A DNA stretch of 64,000 nt from Zelopaecilomyces penicillatus (GCA_005765155.1 VCCP01000005.1:806001-870000); one strand, 5' to 3'; positions 21,509-33,435 are shown, counted from the first letter of the stretch. The notes: a model not told the origin generated them from the letters alone. Numbers and translations are program-made.

Positions 21509-24085
21509 ATGATAGGCGGTGGTTTCCGGACTCTGCTGCCTGCGCCGGCTCGTGGTCAGCGTCTGATTCCAACTTCTTCTGTTGACGGTCAAGAAGACCC
21601 GGAAGAGCAGGAGGAACAACAAGATCGAGGTGACAGGAGGCCCCCAAAGCGGCCTCGGAAGAAAAACAGAACCATCAGCCGACGTGCCTGTGACACATGT
21701 CGTACCAGCAAGCTCCGAGTGAGTCGTATATCCTTTGGTGTCTTTGCAAACATCCCTCGACCGTGATCGATATACTAAAATGGCCCTGCACTCAGTGTGA
21801 TGGTGCCAGTCCGCAATGTGGCAGTTGCTTGAAGCGAAAAGTGGACTGCACCTACGAGATCCATCGGAAGAGCAGCCATGATCAGGGATACAAGCAACAG
21901 GCCGAAATCCTGCAGCAACTCACAACCGGGCCCGAATCACATGCCCTTGAAATTCTTCGCCGCCTCCGGTGCAGCCCAGATGGTATTGCTGAGTTGGTAG
22001 CAAGTGCGGGCAACCTCAGTAACCAGTACCAACCCTCGACTATCAGAGCCGCCCGCGCCTCCTCTTCGCCAACTTCCTCACGTTTCGAGTTCGAGCTATG
22101 CGTAAACCATCGCATTGCCTACCCGTCTCTTCCTCCCCTCGACATGTCAATGATTAGCCTTGAACCGCTCTCGAACCAGGTTGTTGGCTCGACACACACA
22201 CCCCTGACGTTCACCGCGCCGCAACCATCGCCTATTGATCTGAAGCACTGTGACGAACGCCTCCGCCATATTGACATTGGGTATTGGACGAAAGTTCCTA
22301 TTTCTAATGCTGTGGCTGCCAACATTATCTCGACCTATCTTAGGATCCACGCCATATGGGGGTTTTTCGACTCGCAACTCTTCATCGGTGACCTTGTCAA
22401 CAAGAAGCTGCAGTTTTGCTCGCCCTTCTTGGTCAATGCTCTGCTGTCTTGTGCATGTGTATGCATACATTCTTGTCTCCACCCACTATGGCTTTGGCAT
22501 GAATCTTGATGCTGATTGAAGGCTGCTCAGCAATCATACGGAGCAGTAGACCCCCAGATCCCATCGTTAAGCACCGAGTTGATGACCATCACGGAAAGGC
22601 TCTGGCGGTCCGAGAGGTCGCGCGATTCAGTCCTCAACGTGGCGGCAATTCTGATGTTCTCCTTGGCTCGGTTCACGACTCCTTCCGAGGACGACGCTGT
22701 TCCGATCGCGGAACTCATTGAGGACGGACGACGAATGGCAGAGCGTTTGCAGCTATTTGGTGTACGTCACACGGACGAGTACGCTGCCAAGTTTGTATCA
22801 TTGAGCGAGGAGTGGAAGAGAGCAACATCATTCGTTGCGTGGGGGGCGTACTGCTTTATGACGTGAGCGAGTCTCCCATGAGGATCTCTGCGTCGACGCT
22901 AATGGCAAAGAGGTTAACAACGTACTACAATGCCGGCATCAAGCCCATTGATTTCCCTCCCTTGCTTCCCACGCCGGGCTCTATTGTCGATGGACCGGAG
23001 CAGAGGCTGGGGGTCATGTGGCCAACCCATAACCTCCCTCGATATATGGGCAAGTCTTTCTCGACAATTTGTAAAATGCAGACAACGATGCAGGAAGTAG
23101 CGGCAGTCTACCTCACGCAACCCACGCTGTCTGCTAAAAATGTGCCTCTGGCCTTTGTTGAAGCCAAGTATCAGAATCTTCTGGCTTGGACAGACACACT
23201 CAACGATGAAATGATCCAGAGTGACGACAGCCCGGATAGCGTCGTGATATTCCAGTTAGTTCGCCCTTGGTACATGCAGATGACAGATTTTCGCAAAAGA
23301 TATACATGAAGAACTGACCCAGAGCCCACCAGCATAATGCTCCACGCAAACGTTCTGAACTTATTCCGCCCCTTTATGCAAGCCTCAGGCAAAAATCACT
23401 TGCGTTCCTTTTCCTCTCGCGGCAGCTCTGCAGAAACTGCTATCCGCTCCTCGGTAAACCAGCTAAAGCGAATCAGGGCAAGTTGTCGTATCCATCACCA
23501 AGGCACTCTTTCGCACGCTATAACTTCTACGGCAGCAATTCACCTGGGTAACGTGATGCTCAGCGATGCCGAAAGCTTCATCCCCAACGTGTATGGGAAT
23601 GGAAACTGGAGATGGGCGGAGAGGGGGATGTCTGCGATGGCGATGGCGAAGGCGTGGACGATGACGACGATGATGATGATGAGGACGAAGAGCCGGACCA
23701 GGACGCTGACCCAGAGTGGCACTTTTACTTTTTGCTCTGCCTCGCCAACTGCCAGGATCTTTTGACGTGCTACAGCGTCTTCGCGTCGGTCATGAGAGGC
23801 TTCCTCAGCATGGCGCTGCAGAAGGGAGTCATGTCAACCGGCGAGGCACGCGTCTTGATGAGCAAGGCCGAGATGCATGCCAAGCATCACCCTGCCACGG
23901 CGCAGAACCGCAACTTTGGCGTCTTCTACATCGACCTTGGGCTGACAACCACAAGGCCAGAAGCCGCGAGTGTAGCGGTCCTAGCACAGAAGTTCAAGGA
24001 GCTGTTGTTGTTTGACGACTTGACGGCCAACGAGGACTTTTTCGCTGGAGAGAGTAACGGAGAAAGCAGCGGAGGCGGTAACTGA
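21509..24085 (+). CDS. Zn2Cys6 transcription factor, six exons
   Basis: Exons by hand: 21509-21718, 21796-22458, 22522-22862, 22913-23254, 23333-23552 and 23612-24085, giving 749 residues with all junctions in frame. The DNA-binding cluster is CDTCRTSKLR plus CDGASPQCGSCLKRKVDC (C-x2-C-x6-C-x6-C-x2-C-x6-C), split by the first intron between the third Arg position and the third Cys. A basic stretch RPPKRPRKKNRTISRR precedes it. Downstream lies the middle homology region of fungal regulators (AIWGFFDSQLFIGDLV, FCSPFLVNALLS) and a C-terminal WHFYFLLCLANCQDL segment. The last intron (23553-23611, 59 bp, donor GTGATG) is weak and is needed only to reach the conserved C-terminal frame; see the findings. 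An in-frame upstream ATG exists at 21299. The target pathway is unknown and no metabolic cluster adjoins it. Confidence 0.85.
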
Positions 24086-25882
24086 CAACAGGTGGTGTCT
24101 AGATCACTGGTATGGGCACGAGTAGGTAGTCAGTCGCTCCTGTGGAAAACTAAAGTGGGGACGACTCGGATTTCCAGGATACCGGAGGAAAGCTCGCAGG
24201 CCAGAGTTGCCGCCTCACCAGCGGCGTTCAGCCACTGTCATCCGTCATCCGAACTGGTATATACCTGATTCAGCTGAAGCATCCATCTGTTGTTACTATC
24301 CGGTTCCTGGTTTTCAGAAGCAGGTCTCTCCTAGCCTCATGTGCTATAGCACAGGTATCCTACCAGGAGGTTGCCCTTCATTATCACGGGCCGTCGCTTA
24401 CTCCCTCCTCACAGAGCGAGATGCAAGCCTCTGATTGGACGTACTGGCGGGATGATATACAGCCGAGGCTTAGTTAGAATGGACTATTACGGATATCTAG
24501 TAGCGTCACCCAAACAGGGTTCATGAGATGAGACTACAGTTGGGATTTCGCGTGTCCCTAGTATGGCAGAGAAGTCCTGGAAATTCACTGAGATGCCAGT
24601 ATATTTCTGCTTATGATTTCTGTGCTGTATCATATATGGTGTTGAAGTGGGCGCGATGGCCACGTTCTCAGTCAACGTCTCATTGGTCATGTCTTGCAGC
24701 GCCGGAATTGTGGGCTGCCAGTATTAGGTCTACAGTAGCATGTTAGTTTATGTAAGTAATCTGAACGACATATCTGTTTGCAGTATTGAACTTGTTTTCA
24801 ATGATGTTGTACACCGGTTGCCGAAAACGGCGGCTTGTCAATATAAGCACTTTGACTGCAACATCGGTTATCAGGCACTACTTAGGAAGTACTACTAGGT
24901 AGGTACCGTAGATACTACGTAGTAGCTTCGTATCGATGAGGTCAGTTCCCTCCACACAAGGAGTGGCTCCAACATGCAATGATGCAGCCTGGTTGGCAGT
25001 CCGCAGGCTAAGCAACCTATAAAGTGCTGCTAAATGAGCCACCTACCTAATCCGCGGAGTCAATGATCCTGCCGGTAGCTTTAATTGTGTCCTATTCCAA
25101 GGCTGAGTCGTTAACCGGACTGCATCGTCAACGTGCGGCCAGCTCAAGCCGCCGGCACTCGGTGCCCATGTTCAGGTCTTGGGGGACAAAGCTTGTGACG
25201 CCACTCCGTCAGCATAACTTGAATTAGCAATGGGCACATCTGGTAGGAGTTTAATCGTTCTCCAGTCTTAGACTGCTTAGCTAAATATATTCTAACTGTG
25301 TCCTTTGTTGATGTTGATGCCGTTGATGATGTTGCCGCTCAGGCCTGTATGTAGGTACCTTTGGATCAGTACCAAGGTGGACCAGACAAAGGGCCGCTTC
25401 ACCTTCACCTGAGGCCATGTGACAGGCAACTTCAGCGCTAGTCTACAGAGGGTCCTCGCCTACGGAATTGTTGCGACCAAAGGTACACAGGTAACCAAGA
25501 CCTGTACCTGGGCGTGCATCCAATGAACGTGGCACTGCCGCCGTTTGCGACACCAGACACAGACAACCACCAATGTGACCCATCAAGTCTAAACTCTCCC
25601 TCTAATCTTCCCCCTTCTCCCCCCAACAACCTCTGTTCGACCGACGCCCCCCTTTGTCCAGACCTGCGTGCCGAATACTCACTAAATACCGCCTTTGGCG
25701 CACCGTGAATCTCGAATACGACGGCGTAGCTTCGCCTTGGGCACGGGAGACAGTGGCCGGCAAATAGCCCTTGGTCTCCCACTATGCCCCTCCGTCATCA
25801 TTGACCTCTTCCTGCTCCCCGCGTTGGACCGGCCGTAATCCACGACGACAACGGCAGCGACATCGACACTATTAGCAGACCA
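24086..25882. other. Intergenic, 1.8 kb, between two plus-strand genes
   Basis: This contains the 3' flank of the Zn2Cys6 gene and the promoter of the TBC gene. Short words such as AGGTAGGTACCGTAG and ACTACGTAGTAG near 24890-24930 recur without forming a clear tandem array. The part from 25540 to 25880 is C-rich and pyrimidine-rich, as expected of a 5' leader. No gene or RNA was recognised. Confidence 0.45.
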
Positions 25883-28800
25883 ATGATGGACGCGTCAGAG
25901 ACGGCCTCGCTTCCGCTCGAACGATCCTTCTCTTCGCACAGCGCCACCTCCTTTCACTCCCACCGCAGCGCCACCGTTCGCGGTGCCAGAACCCGAAAGC
26001 TCATCAGCCAACCCAGCAGCTCCAGAGCCAGCAGCGTCGCCCCCAGCGACAAGTCCCTCACCAGCTTTCCAAGCTTTTCTCTCAAACCATCTGGTCTCGA
26101 GCAGTTTCACGATGAGGGACGGCTCAAGAAAGTCACCCAGGAGTCGGAAAACGATCGGCGCAACGACAACAGGAGTGGTAGAAGCACGTCCATTGTTGAC
26201 ACTCTGACCTGGCGAAACTCTGCTCGCGACGCGCTGTTTGAGGATGCGCCGCTCTCCCGCACTGTCCCCGGGGCGCTGCACCGGGCCAGCGATGATCATC
26301 TCGAACGGTTAATAGCGAGATACGGTGCTGTGTCGCTCGTGAGGCAAATTGCAGGGGACCTGGCGCAACGGGATGCGCAGATCTCTAGCCTCCGTCGCCG
26401 AGGAGAGGAGCGTGAGCGGGCCCTGAGGAAAATCGTGCGTGAATGCGGGTTATCATCTTTGGATTTGGAAACGAGACTGAGGGAAGTGGAGAGTGAGCTG
26501 CGGGAAAATGGCAGCCATGAAAGAGAAGGAAGCGGCCTGAGCGACCTCATGAGCGACGCCATGCAGAACACCATGGTGGACAATGTCTATGGAGAGACCA
26601 ACACCCCCAGCGCTACGATACGAACGGGAAGCACGGCTTCCTCAAACAACAACAACCACAAGCACAATAGCAACACCATAAATGGAGGTAAAGGTACCTC
26701 TCGAGGCTGGAAAGACTATATTTGGGGGACAGGAACTGCTAAGAAAGGACCCATGACTATAAATGGGGATGATTCGCAGATGAATGCCAATCCAATGCGG
26801 TCTCACTCTAGTTTGGAGAGACGGCCAACCATACAGGAGGATCTTTTTACTCCCCCGCAAAACACCGGCTCGGTTCCCAGTTCAAGCCGAGCTTCTAGCA
26901 TCTATTCGGCCAACAACACGGAGCGAAAGGCGTCTGCCTCGCTAGCAAGCCTAGCATTGAGACTAGTTGCGGGCGGTGCTGTGGCCAGTCGCGATGCGGA
27001 GTCTCGAGGTCGGGCGGTAAGCACCTCTATTCGTGCTGAATCAACTAGAGCTGGTTCGGTCACCAGCATTGCCACGGCCAGATCAAACCGTGCTGTATCT
27101 GTCGCCGGTGGCCCGAAGGCTTTAATGGCAATGCGGCGGTCTACTCCAGCACCAGTGGCGCCAGGGAACACAAAGACGCAGGCTCAGGAGCTGTGGGGGA
27201 ACATGGTGGGCAGCCCGCAGAATCATTCAGCTTCCCGCCAAGAAAGCTATGGACCTGTGGAGATGGATGCCATTCTACCGCCCGAGTTACAGCCTCCAAC
27301 GCTTACCCACATCTACAACAACTTCCCAAACAGCAAGTATTTGACGGATTGTTTCGGGTTCATCTATGACCAGCGACGCAAGAAGCGACAACGAGAGGCA
27401 GCCCATATGGCCCGCCATATCCGGAATGGTAGCCGTACGGAGATGCTGACCAACGGTCGTACTGGCATCTCACCAAACCTACTGGAGGATCTACCAAGTC
27501 CCAAGTGGAGCATCTCAAGCGGTGATGGCCCAAGACCAGAGAGCCCCTCTAGTTTAGAAGAGCGAAGCCTGGAAGAAGGAAGACCCAAAAGATGGCACGA
27601 TTACCTCAGAATAGCGACTTTCCCCACTGAGCTGCTCAGCCATACTCCCAGCATGAGCGCCTCAGCAGTGGTAGTAATGGAGGGATCTGATGGGCAGGGG
27701 AGCTCTCAAGGGAACGATATGCCTGCACGGTCTCCAGGCATTACGCCAACTGATTCTGGACTGGTTCCGTTTGCGAGCACCACCACGGCCATCGATAGCG
27801 AGTCCTCACAGGCGACAGAGCAGGAATCTACCGTTGGAACTTTGGTGAAGGAAGATGCAGAGCCTGTGAAAGTACTGCTGCAGCATTTGAGCGAGATGCA
27901 CGACTCGCTTCAACGGGACAAGACTGTTCGATGGAACGACTTTTTGCGCAAAGTCAGGGCGGAACGTCGTCGTGAAGGTGAGGCTGCCGTTGCCGCGGCC
28001 GCGGCCGTCGCCGAAGCTCGATTTGAACGACCAGCTGTTATTTTGCCTGAGACTCGTGTTGCCGACGGTGAGATGATTGGCATCTCCAGCCTAGGTAACA
28101 AGGGCAAGGTTGGGCGTGCCAAGTGGAACGAATTCAAGAATCTGGTATTGGGGGGGATTCCTGTCGCATTCCGCGCCAAAATATGGTTCGAGTGCTCCGG
28201 AGCCACGGCACTGCGAGTTCCAGGATACTATGACGACCTCGTTGCACAGGATGGCGAGGACGATGACCCATCAGTGGTCAGCCAGATCCGTATGGATATT
28301 CATCGGACACTCACGGACAATATTTTCTTCCGCAAGGGGCCCGGGGTTCAGAAGCTCAGCGAAGTATTGCTTGCGTACTCAAGGCGGAACAAGGAGGTTG
28401 GCTACTGTCAAGGGATGAATCTCATCACGGCCAACCTTTTACTGATCATGCCATCGGCGGAGGATGCCTTTTGGATTTTAGCTACAATAGTAGAGCAAAT
28501 CTTGCCACAGGGCTACTACGACCACTCGCTTATGTCGTCTCGAGCAGACCAGCAGGTTTTGCGGCAATACGTGTCCACGGTGCTGCCAAAACTCTCGGCA
28601 CATTTAGATTTGCTATCTATCGAACTAGAGGCGCTGACATTCCAATGGTTCCTGTCGGTATTTACCGACTGCCTATGTGCTGAGGCGCTTTTCCGTGTCT
28701 GGGACGTGGTCTTGTGTACCAACGACGGCAGCACGTTTCTATTCCAAGTCGCTCTAGCACTTTTGAAACTCAACGAAAGTAACCTGCTTCAATGTGATAC

Positions 28801-29086
28801 ACCAGCCGGAGTGTACACATACATCAATCACCACATGACAGAACATGCCATCAGTATTGATGGGCTAATGCAAGCAAGTGAAGGACTGAGGCGTGTGGTG
28901 AAAAGGGAGGATGCGGAGCAGCGTCGAGATAAGGCAATACAAGCCGAGAAGGACATGGTGGCTGAAAGAGACGACTCTCCAAGAGCCCGAAAGCAAAACC
29001 GGGCAGATGACACTAAGGATTCGACGTCTGGCAGCGGCGAGAGCGGGCAATTGTCTACAGAAGAGCCACGACCGATGGATGCGTAA
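25883..29086 (+). CDS. TBC-domain Rab GTPase-activating protein
   Basis: A single-exon gene of 1067 residues. TBC domains accelerate GTP hydrolysis by Rab GTPases in vesicle traffic, using an arginine finger and a glutamine finger. The domain spans about residues 755-990: it opens with GIPVAFRAKIWFECSGA, carries the arginine-finger motif IRMDIHR (IxxDxxR) near 802 and the glutamine finger in GYCQGMN near 840, so both catalytic residues are present. It continues with SVFTDCLCAEALFRVWD. The N-terminal two thirds are Ser-rich and disordered, with one likely coiled coil around residues 150-215 (IAGDLAQRDAQISSLRRRGE and following). A charged coil-like tail of about 75 residues follows the domain. 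The start is MMDASE, where either Met is possible. The Rab target is not evident. Confidence 0.9.
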   Translation: MMDASETASLPLERSFSSHSATSFHSHRSATVRGARTRKLISQPSSSRASSVAPSDKSLTSFPSFSLKPSGLEQFHDEGRLKKVTQESENDRRNDNRSGRSTSIVDTLTWRNSARDALFEDAPLSRTVPGALHRASDDHLERLIARYGAVSLVRQIAGDLAQRDAQISSLRRRGEERERALRKIVRECGLSSLDLETRLREVESELRENGSHEREGSGLSDLMSDAMQNTMVDNVYGETNTPSATIRTGSTASSNNNNHKHNSNTINGGKGTSRGWKDYIWGTGTAKKGPMTINGDDSQMNANPMRSHSSLERRPTIQEDLFTPPQNTGSVPSSSRASSIYSANNTERKASASLASLALRLVAGGAVASRDAESRGRAVSTSIRAESTRAGSVTSIATARSNRAVSVAGGPKALMAMRRSTPAPVAPGNTKTQAQELWGNMVGSPQNHSASRQESYGPVEMDAILPPELQPPTLTHIYNNFPNSKYLTDCFGFIYDQRRKKRQREAAHMARHIRNGSRTEMLTNGRTGISPNLLEDLPSPKWSISSGDGPRPESPSSLEERSLEEGRPKRWHDYLRIATFPTELLSHTPSMSASAVVVMEGSDGQGSSQGNDMPARSPGITPTDSGLVPFASTTTAIDSESSQATEQESTVGTLVKEDAEPVKVLLQHLSEMHDSLQRDKTVRWNDFLRKVRAERRREGEAAVAAAAAVAEARFERPAVILPETRVADGEMIGISSLGNKGKVGRAKWNEFKNLVLGGIPVAFRAKIWFECSGATALRVPGYYDDLVAQDGEDDDPSVVSQIRMDIHRTLTDNIFFRKGPGVQKLSEVLLAYSRRNKEVGYCQGMNLITANLLLIMPSAEDAFWILATIVEQILPQGYYDHSLMSSRADQQVLRQYVSTVLPKLSAHLDLLSIELEALTFQWFLSVFTDCLCAEALFRVWDVVLCTNDGSTFLFQVALALLKLNESNLLQCDTPAGVYTYINHHMTEHAISIDGLMQASEGLRRVVKREDAEQRRDKAIQAEKDMVAERDDSPRARKQNRADDTKDSTSGSGESGQLSTEEPRPMDA

Positions 29087-29726
29087 TACTAATCTGGCGC
29101 AGTAGATGAAGAATGTGAATTTTCTTTTTCTTTTTTTCGTAGGAAGAGAGCAGGGGCAGGTATAGACTGATTTTGATGCACGTTTTTTTCTTTCTTTCTC
29201 TTTTCTTTTGTCTTAAACCACGGCGAGAGGGGGAAATTGGAGTTGGAAAGCGGAAAGCTATTATAAAGGGTTGGAAGAAGCATGAACATGATACCCCCCT
29301 TTTTCTTTCTATTCATTGATGTTTACTCTTTTTCTTTCCTTTTTCGTTTTCACCCTTGGAGAAGTTGCGAAACGTTAAAAGATGAAGCAAAATCAAAATA
29401 TGGCGAATACATTCACACCCACCCACACACACACACGTGTGAGAGGTGATTGGGCAGGGTTTCTGTGACGAAGCGCTGTGGGGAGGGAGAGCAATACTCC
29501 TGAGGAGCGAGATGTGGTTGTTTGTGGTGGTCAAAGATGACAAAGATATCGTTGTTCTCATTGATACAGTATATATGCGTGGGGCATCATGGAGACTATA
29601 GATCATAATCATGTAGCCAAAATCTCATACAGCACGGCCCCTCTCTTCCTTTCTATTTAAAACAAATCGTCTTGACTCGTGATGGAATATGTGGTACAAG
29701 AGCAGTAAGCAGCAGAAAACTTGCCT
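29087..29726. other. Convergent 3' flanks with T-rich tract and a short CA repeat
   Basis: The TBC gene and the isomerase gene converge here, so the 640 bp contain both 3'UTRs. Polypyrimidine blocks occur near 29115-29215 and 29300-29350, and a short (CA)n run lies at about 29424-29436. No gene was seen. Confidence 0.5.
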
Positions 29727-30705
29727 CTACAACTTGGCTTTGTTCTCCTTCTGCCACTGCTCAAACCACACTTTTCCAAACTCCTTCCTCTCCGCCTCCC
29801 TTCGCTGATCCTCATCAAACCGCGCCTCCTCCGCGCGCAACCCTTCCGCACGCAGCTCCACAATCAGATCTTTGTACAGCTCGGCCTTGATGGTACCGTA
29901 GACGCCCGATTTAGGCTTGTCAAGCAGTTGGCGGTCCTGGACGAAACGCAGGGCATCGGCGAGACCTTCGGGGGCGAGGGCGTCGGCGATACCAATGGCT
30001 ACGGCTTCGGGGCCGGTAAAGCGGTGGGCTTCAAGGGCGACGGTGCGGAGAACGGATGGGGAGGGGAGTTTGTGGCGGAAGATGGCGGCCATGGCGGGTT
30101 TGAGGGGGGCGCCGAAGAGGAGTTCGTTGAGGCAGATGAAACCTCGGGGGGAGGGGGCGAGGCGGTAGTCGTGGGACATGGCGAGCATGAGGCCGCCGGC
30201 GTAGGTGTGGCCGTTGAGAAGGGCGACGGTGGGCATTGGGAAGCTGTGTTTGGTGTATGTTAGTCCTTGTATGTTTGTATCACTTCCACTCTACAATCCA
30301 TTTTGGTAAGGATGAAAAGTAGTAGCACGTGCTACACTACCTAGCCAAAACTCACGTCAAAAACCTCGTCCAGAGCGAGTAAAACAGAGCCCAAAAGCCT
30401 TCCGTTGCAACCGCATGCTCCAAATCCAAGCCATTGCTATAAAACTTGGGAATCGCGCTCGTTGTGATAACAACACCGGGTGTGTGGTTACCAAACTCGA
30501 GCAGGTCAAGAGCCGTAAGCAGCGCCTTGCACACGGCTGTGGTGAGGCGGTTGTCGGGAGGCGAGGCGAATGTGAGCAGGTAGACGGCGGGCTGCGGCTC
30601 GGTGCAGACGATGCTGCCGCCTGGGTGGGCGCCGAGGGCGGGGATGGGGACGGAGAAGAGCTGTTTGCCCGAGCTGGCGGGAGCAGAGGAGGAGGAGGAG
30701 GACAT
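29727..30705 (-). CDS. Peroxisomal enoyl-CoA isomerase/hydratase (crotonase fold) with PTS1
   Basis: Two exons, 30705-30356 and 30243-29727, joined by a 112 bp intron (30244-30355, donor GTGAGT), give 288 residues. The crotonase fold is shown by the first oxyanion-hole segment SNGLDLEHA, the second one GHTYAGGLMLAMSHDYRLA and FICLNELLFGAP, in which Glu may be the catalytic acid/base as in delta3,delta2-enoyl-CoA isomerases. The protein ends in AKL, a standard peroxisomal targeting signal type 1, so it should act in peroxisomal beta-oxidation of unsaturated fatty acids. SNGLDLE resembles Eci1/ECI proteins more than classical hydratases, but the reaction should be treated as isomerase or hydratase. 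The start at 30705 (MSSSSSS) is preferred over an in-frame ATG at 30780. Confidence 0.88.
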
Positions 30706-31822
30706 TGTGAACGAAGATTTTTGAGGTCGGCCTTTTGGAGGTTGGTGGTGTCGGAGTTGAGGAGAAAATGAAATAATCAATGAGATGGGAAAGAGATGAA
30801 GCGATCAATTGGGAGGACAGTGCAGGGACAAGAGCACACGGAATGTGGATAGGTAGTCAGCTGTACCCTTTGCAGCTGAACCTCGGCAGAAAAGTGAAGA
30901 TGACGTTGGATTTCTCTGGGGGAGAGTTATCTGGGGTTTTACAGGGGGTGTTACAGTGGGCGAGCGAGCAAGGCTAGCACAAATGGCAACGGACGGGCTC
31001 TTGATTAGGTACTCCTAGGCACTACTCCAGATGAATATGGAAGATACAATGGGGGAGAAAACATATAGGGGAAAGGGTATTTAATGCTTTAAAATTACCT
31101 ACCAAGAGAAAATAAAGTTTGTATACAAGCCAGACATTTATCAATTACTTGTAGTGGTGAGACTGAGAGAGGTCTTGCATGTGCTAGCTGTCACATGCCG
31201 ATCGGCGAATGGACACCTGCTGGGTTCCCTACCAAAGTTTGACCACCCAGCCAGGTACCAATGAAACCCCCCGTATTAGCAGTGTTGGTACATCCTGGTA
31301 ATCGATCGGACCCTGAAAATCCTCCCGACTCTTCTACTACTCCGCCATGCGGTTTTGTTCTAATGCCTGGTACGACTGTACATTCGAATCAATGAATCTA
31401 GATATACAGAGTCAGTTAGGTGGTGGTTTATTCAATGGCGGGTGCAGGTGAGAGCAAGGGTTGCGAATAGTGAGGTGGATGTAGAGATGATGGTAGACTG
31501 TTGCAACCTCCTTCCTGCTCTGTCCCTACTGGAGCTCATATAGGCTAAAGTCTAATTTAATAACCTTGGGAAACTATTTCATAAATATGAGAAACTTGTT
31601 TGCACAAGTAGGCATGTATATGAAACATTTGCATTGAATTGCGCGTACTTGGTGTGAAGAACAAGTGGTGGAGGATTAGAGGTGGGGGCAGTAACGTGTG
31701 CTTATCTTATCAGGACAGGTGGAGGACCCCTTGCAGCATAGTGGGGGAAGGTGCAAGTTGCAGCCAGCTTCGGAAATTGGCATTGTGAACAGCTTCACCT
31801 TTCTGTGGTGCAACCCGCCGCC
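30706..31822. promoter_or_regulatory. Shared promoter interval between the isomerase and ALG2
   Basis: The isomerase (minus) and ALG2 (plus) start head to head 1.1 kb apart, so both promoters lie here. The centre (about 31070-31160 and 31540-31630) is AT-rich. No defined regulatory site can be supported, and no gene was recognised. Confidence 0.5.
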
Positions 31823-33435
31823 ATGGCATCTCGACGCCCACCCTCTCCGGCTACCCACCCCTCCTCCACAGACTCGAGAAGCAGAAGTAGAAATGACGAT
31901 AATCACCCAAAAACCATCGTCTTCTTCCACCCAGATCTGGGCATCGGTGGTGCCGAGCGGCTCGTCGTCGACGCCGCCGTAGGCCTCCAAACCCGCGGCC
32001 ACCACGTCGTCATCTTCACCAACCACTGCGACCCGGCCCACTGCTTCGACGAGTGTCGCGATGGCACCCTCGACGTGCGCGTGCGCGGTGCCTGGCTCAT
32101 CCCCATGTCTATCCGCAGCCGCCTCACCATCTTATGCGCCATCCTGCGCCACCTCCATCTGCTCGTCGACATCGCCTTGTCCGGCGAGCTCGACGCTCTC
32201 CACCCACGCGCTTTCATCGTCGACCAGCTCTCCGCAGGCCTACCACTTCTGCGCATTCTCATGCCAGATACACCAATCCTCTTTTACTGCCATTTTCCGG
32301 ATCTGCTGCTCGCTCGTGGGAGGGACTCTTTTGTGAAGCGGCTCTACAGGGTGCCGTTTGACTGGCTGGAGGAGTGGTCGATGGGATATGCGCAGGCGGT
32401 GGCTGTGAACTCGAATTTCACAAAGGGGATTGTTGAGAACACCTGGCCGCGGCTCAAGCAAAAGGTTGAGACGAAGGTCGTGTATCCTTGTGTCGATACA
32501 TCTGGCGCTGAGACTGAAAGCAAGGGCAAGGGCAAGGTGAAGACCAAGAAGACCAAGGCCAAGGATACGAGCGATGACTTGTTTGGTGGAAAGGAGTATA
32601 AAATCATTCTAAGCATCAATCGATTCGAGCGGAAAAAGGACATTGGGCTGGCAATCAAAGCGTTTGCTGCTGTCCCAGAGACGGAGCGCAAGGACGTACG
32701 GCTTGTTCTTGCAGGTAAGCAATTGAGTCCTATATCTATCCATCAACACTCAAATTCCATACCTACCAAAAACTAACACTCTCTTCTCTTTCTTTTCCAC
32801 TTCATTTAGGAGGCTACGACCCTCGCGTTGCCGAAAACGTCGAATACCACACCGAGCTCCAACACCTCGCCACCTCCCTCACTCTCCACCACCACACCAT
32901 CAACACCACCACCACCGGCTCCCCCTCCGCCCTCACCTCCGCCCTTGCCGCCACTCCTCCCCCCACCAGCATCCTCTTCCTCCTGTCCGTCCCCAACACC
33001 CTCAAAGCCGCCCTCCTCCGCACCGCCCGCTTACTTGTCTACACCCCATCCAACGAACACTTTGGCATCGTGCCCCTCGAGGCTATGCTCGCCCGCTTAC
33101 CCGTTCTCGCCGCCAACACGGGAGGACCTGTCGAGACCGTGCAGGACGCGCAGACGGGTTGGCTGCGGAGTCCCGATGATGCAGAGGCTTGGTCTGCTGT
33201 CATGCGCCGCGTGCTGCAGATGCCTGACGCAGAGCTGCGTCGGATGGGTGAGGATGGCGCAGCCCGTGTGAGCTCGTTATTTGGGCGTGATAATATGGCT
33301 CTGCGGCTGGAAGAGACTGTTGGTGAGATTACGCAGCAGAAATTAAAGCCTCCTTATCTGAAAATGGCGATTGACGCTTTTGGTATTGGCATTCTGATAG
33401 CATTTGTGCTGGTAATATGGGCTATCCTTTTTTGA
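31823..33435 (+). CDS. ALG2: Alpha-1,3/1,6-mannosyltransferase ALG2
   Basis: Alg2 adds the second and third mannoses to the dolichol-linked N-glycan precursor on the cytosolic face of the ER. Exons 31823-32714 and 32810-33435 (intron of 95 bp, GTAAGC donor, TTTAG acceptor, restoring LAGGYDPR) give 505 residues. GT4-family hallmarks are the N-terminal FFHPDLGIGGAERLVVDAA and the E-x7-E region in SNEHFGIVPLEAMLARLPVLA. YPCVD and INRFERKKDI are also characteristic of Alg2. A lysine-rich insertion (ESKGKGKVKTKKTKAKD) sits between these last two motifs. The extreme C terminus is a hydrophobic segment (IDAFGIGILIAFVLVIWAILF), in keeping with ER membrane attachment. The start ATG at 31823 has a CCGCCATGG context. 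Confidence 0.95.

Noticed and set aside
23337..23765. Reading the fifth exon of the Zn2Cys6 regulator straight through to its own stop (Met/Thr/Arg-rich end).
   Set aside because: The Met/Thr-rich tail is the Asp-coding repeat in the wrong frame; the conserved C terminus lies in the neighbouring frame.
29721..30263. A 180-codon plus-strand frame rich in Gly and Glu.
   Set aside because: It is the antisense of the second exon of the crotonase-fold enzyme; the GC-rich coding strand creates it.
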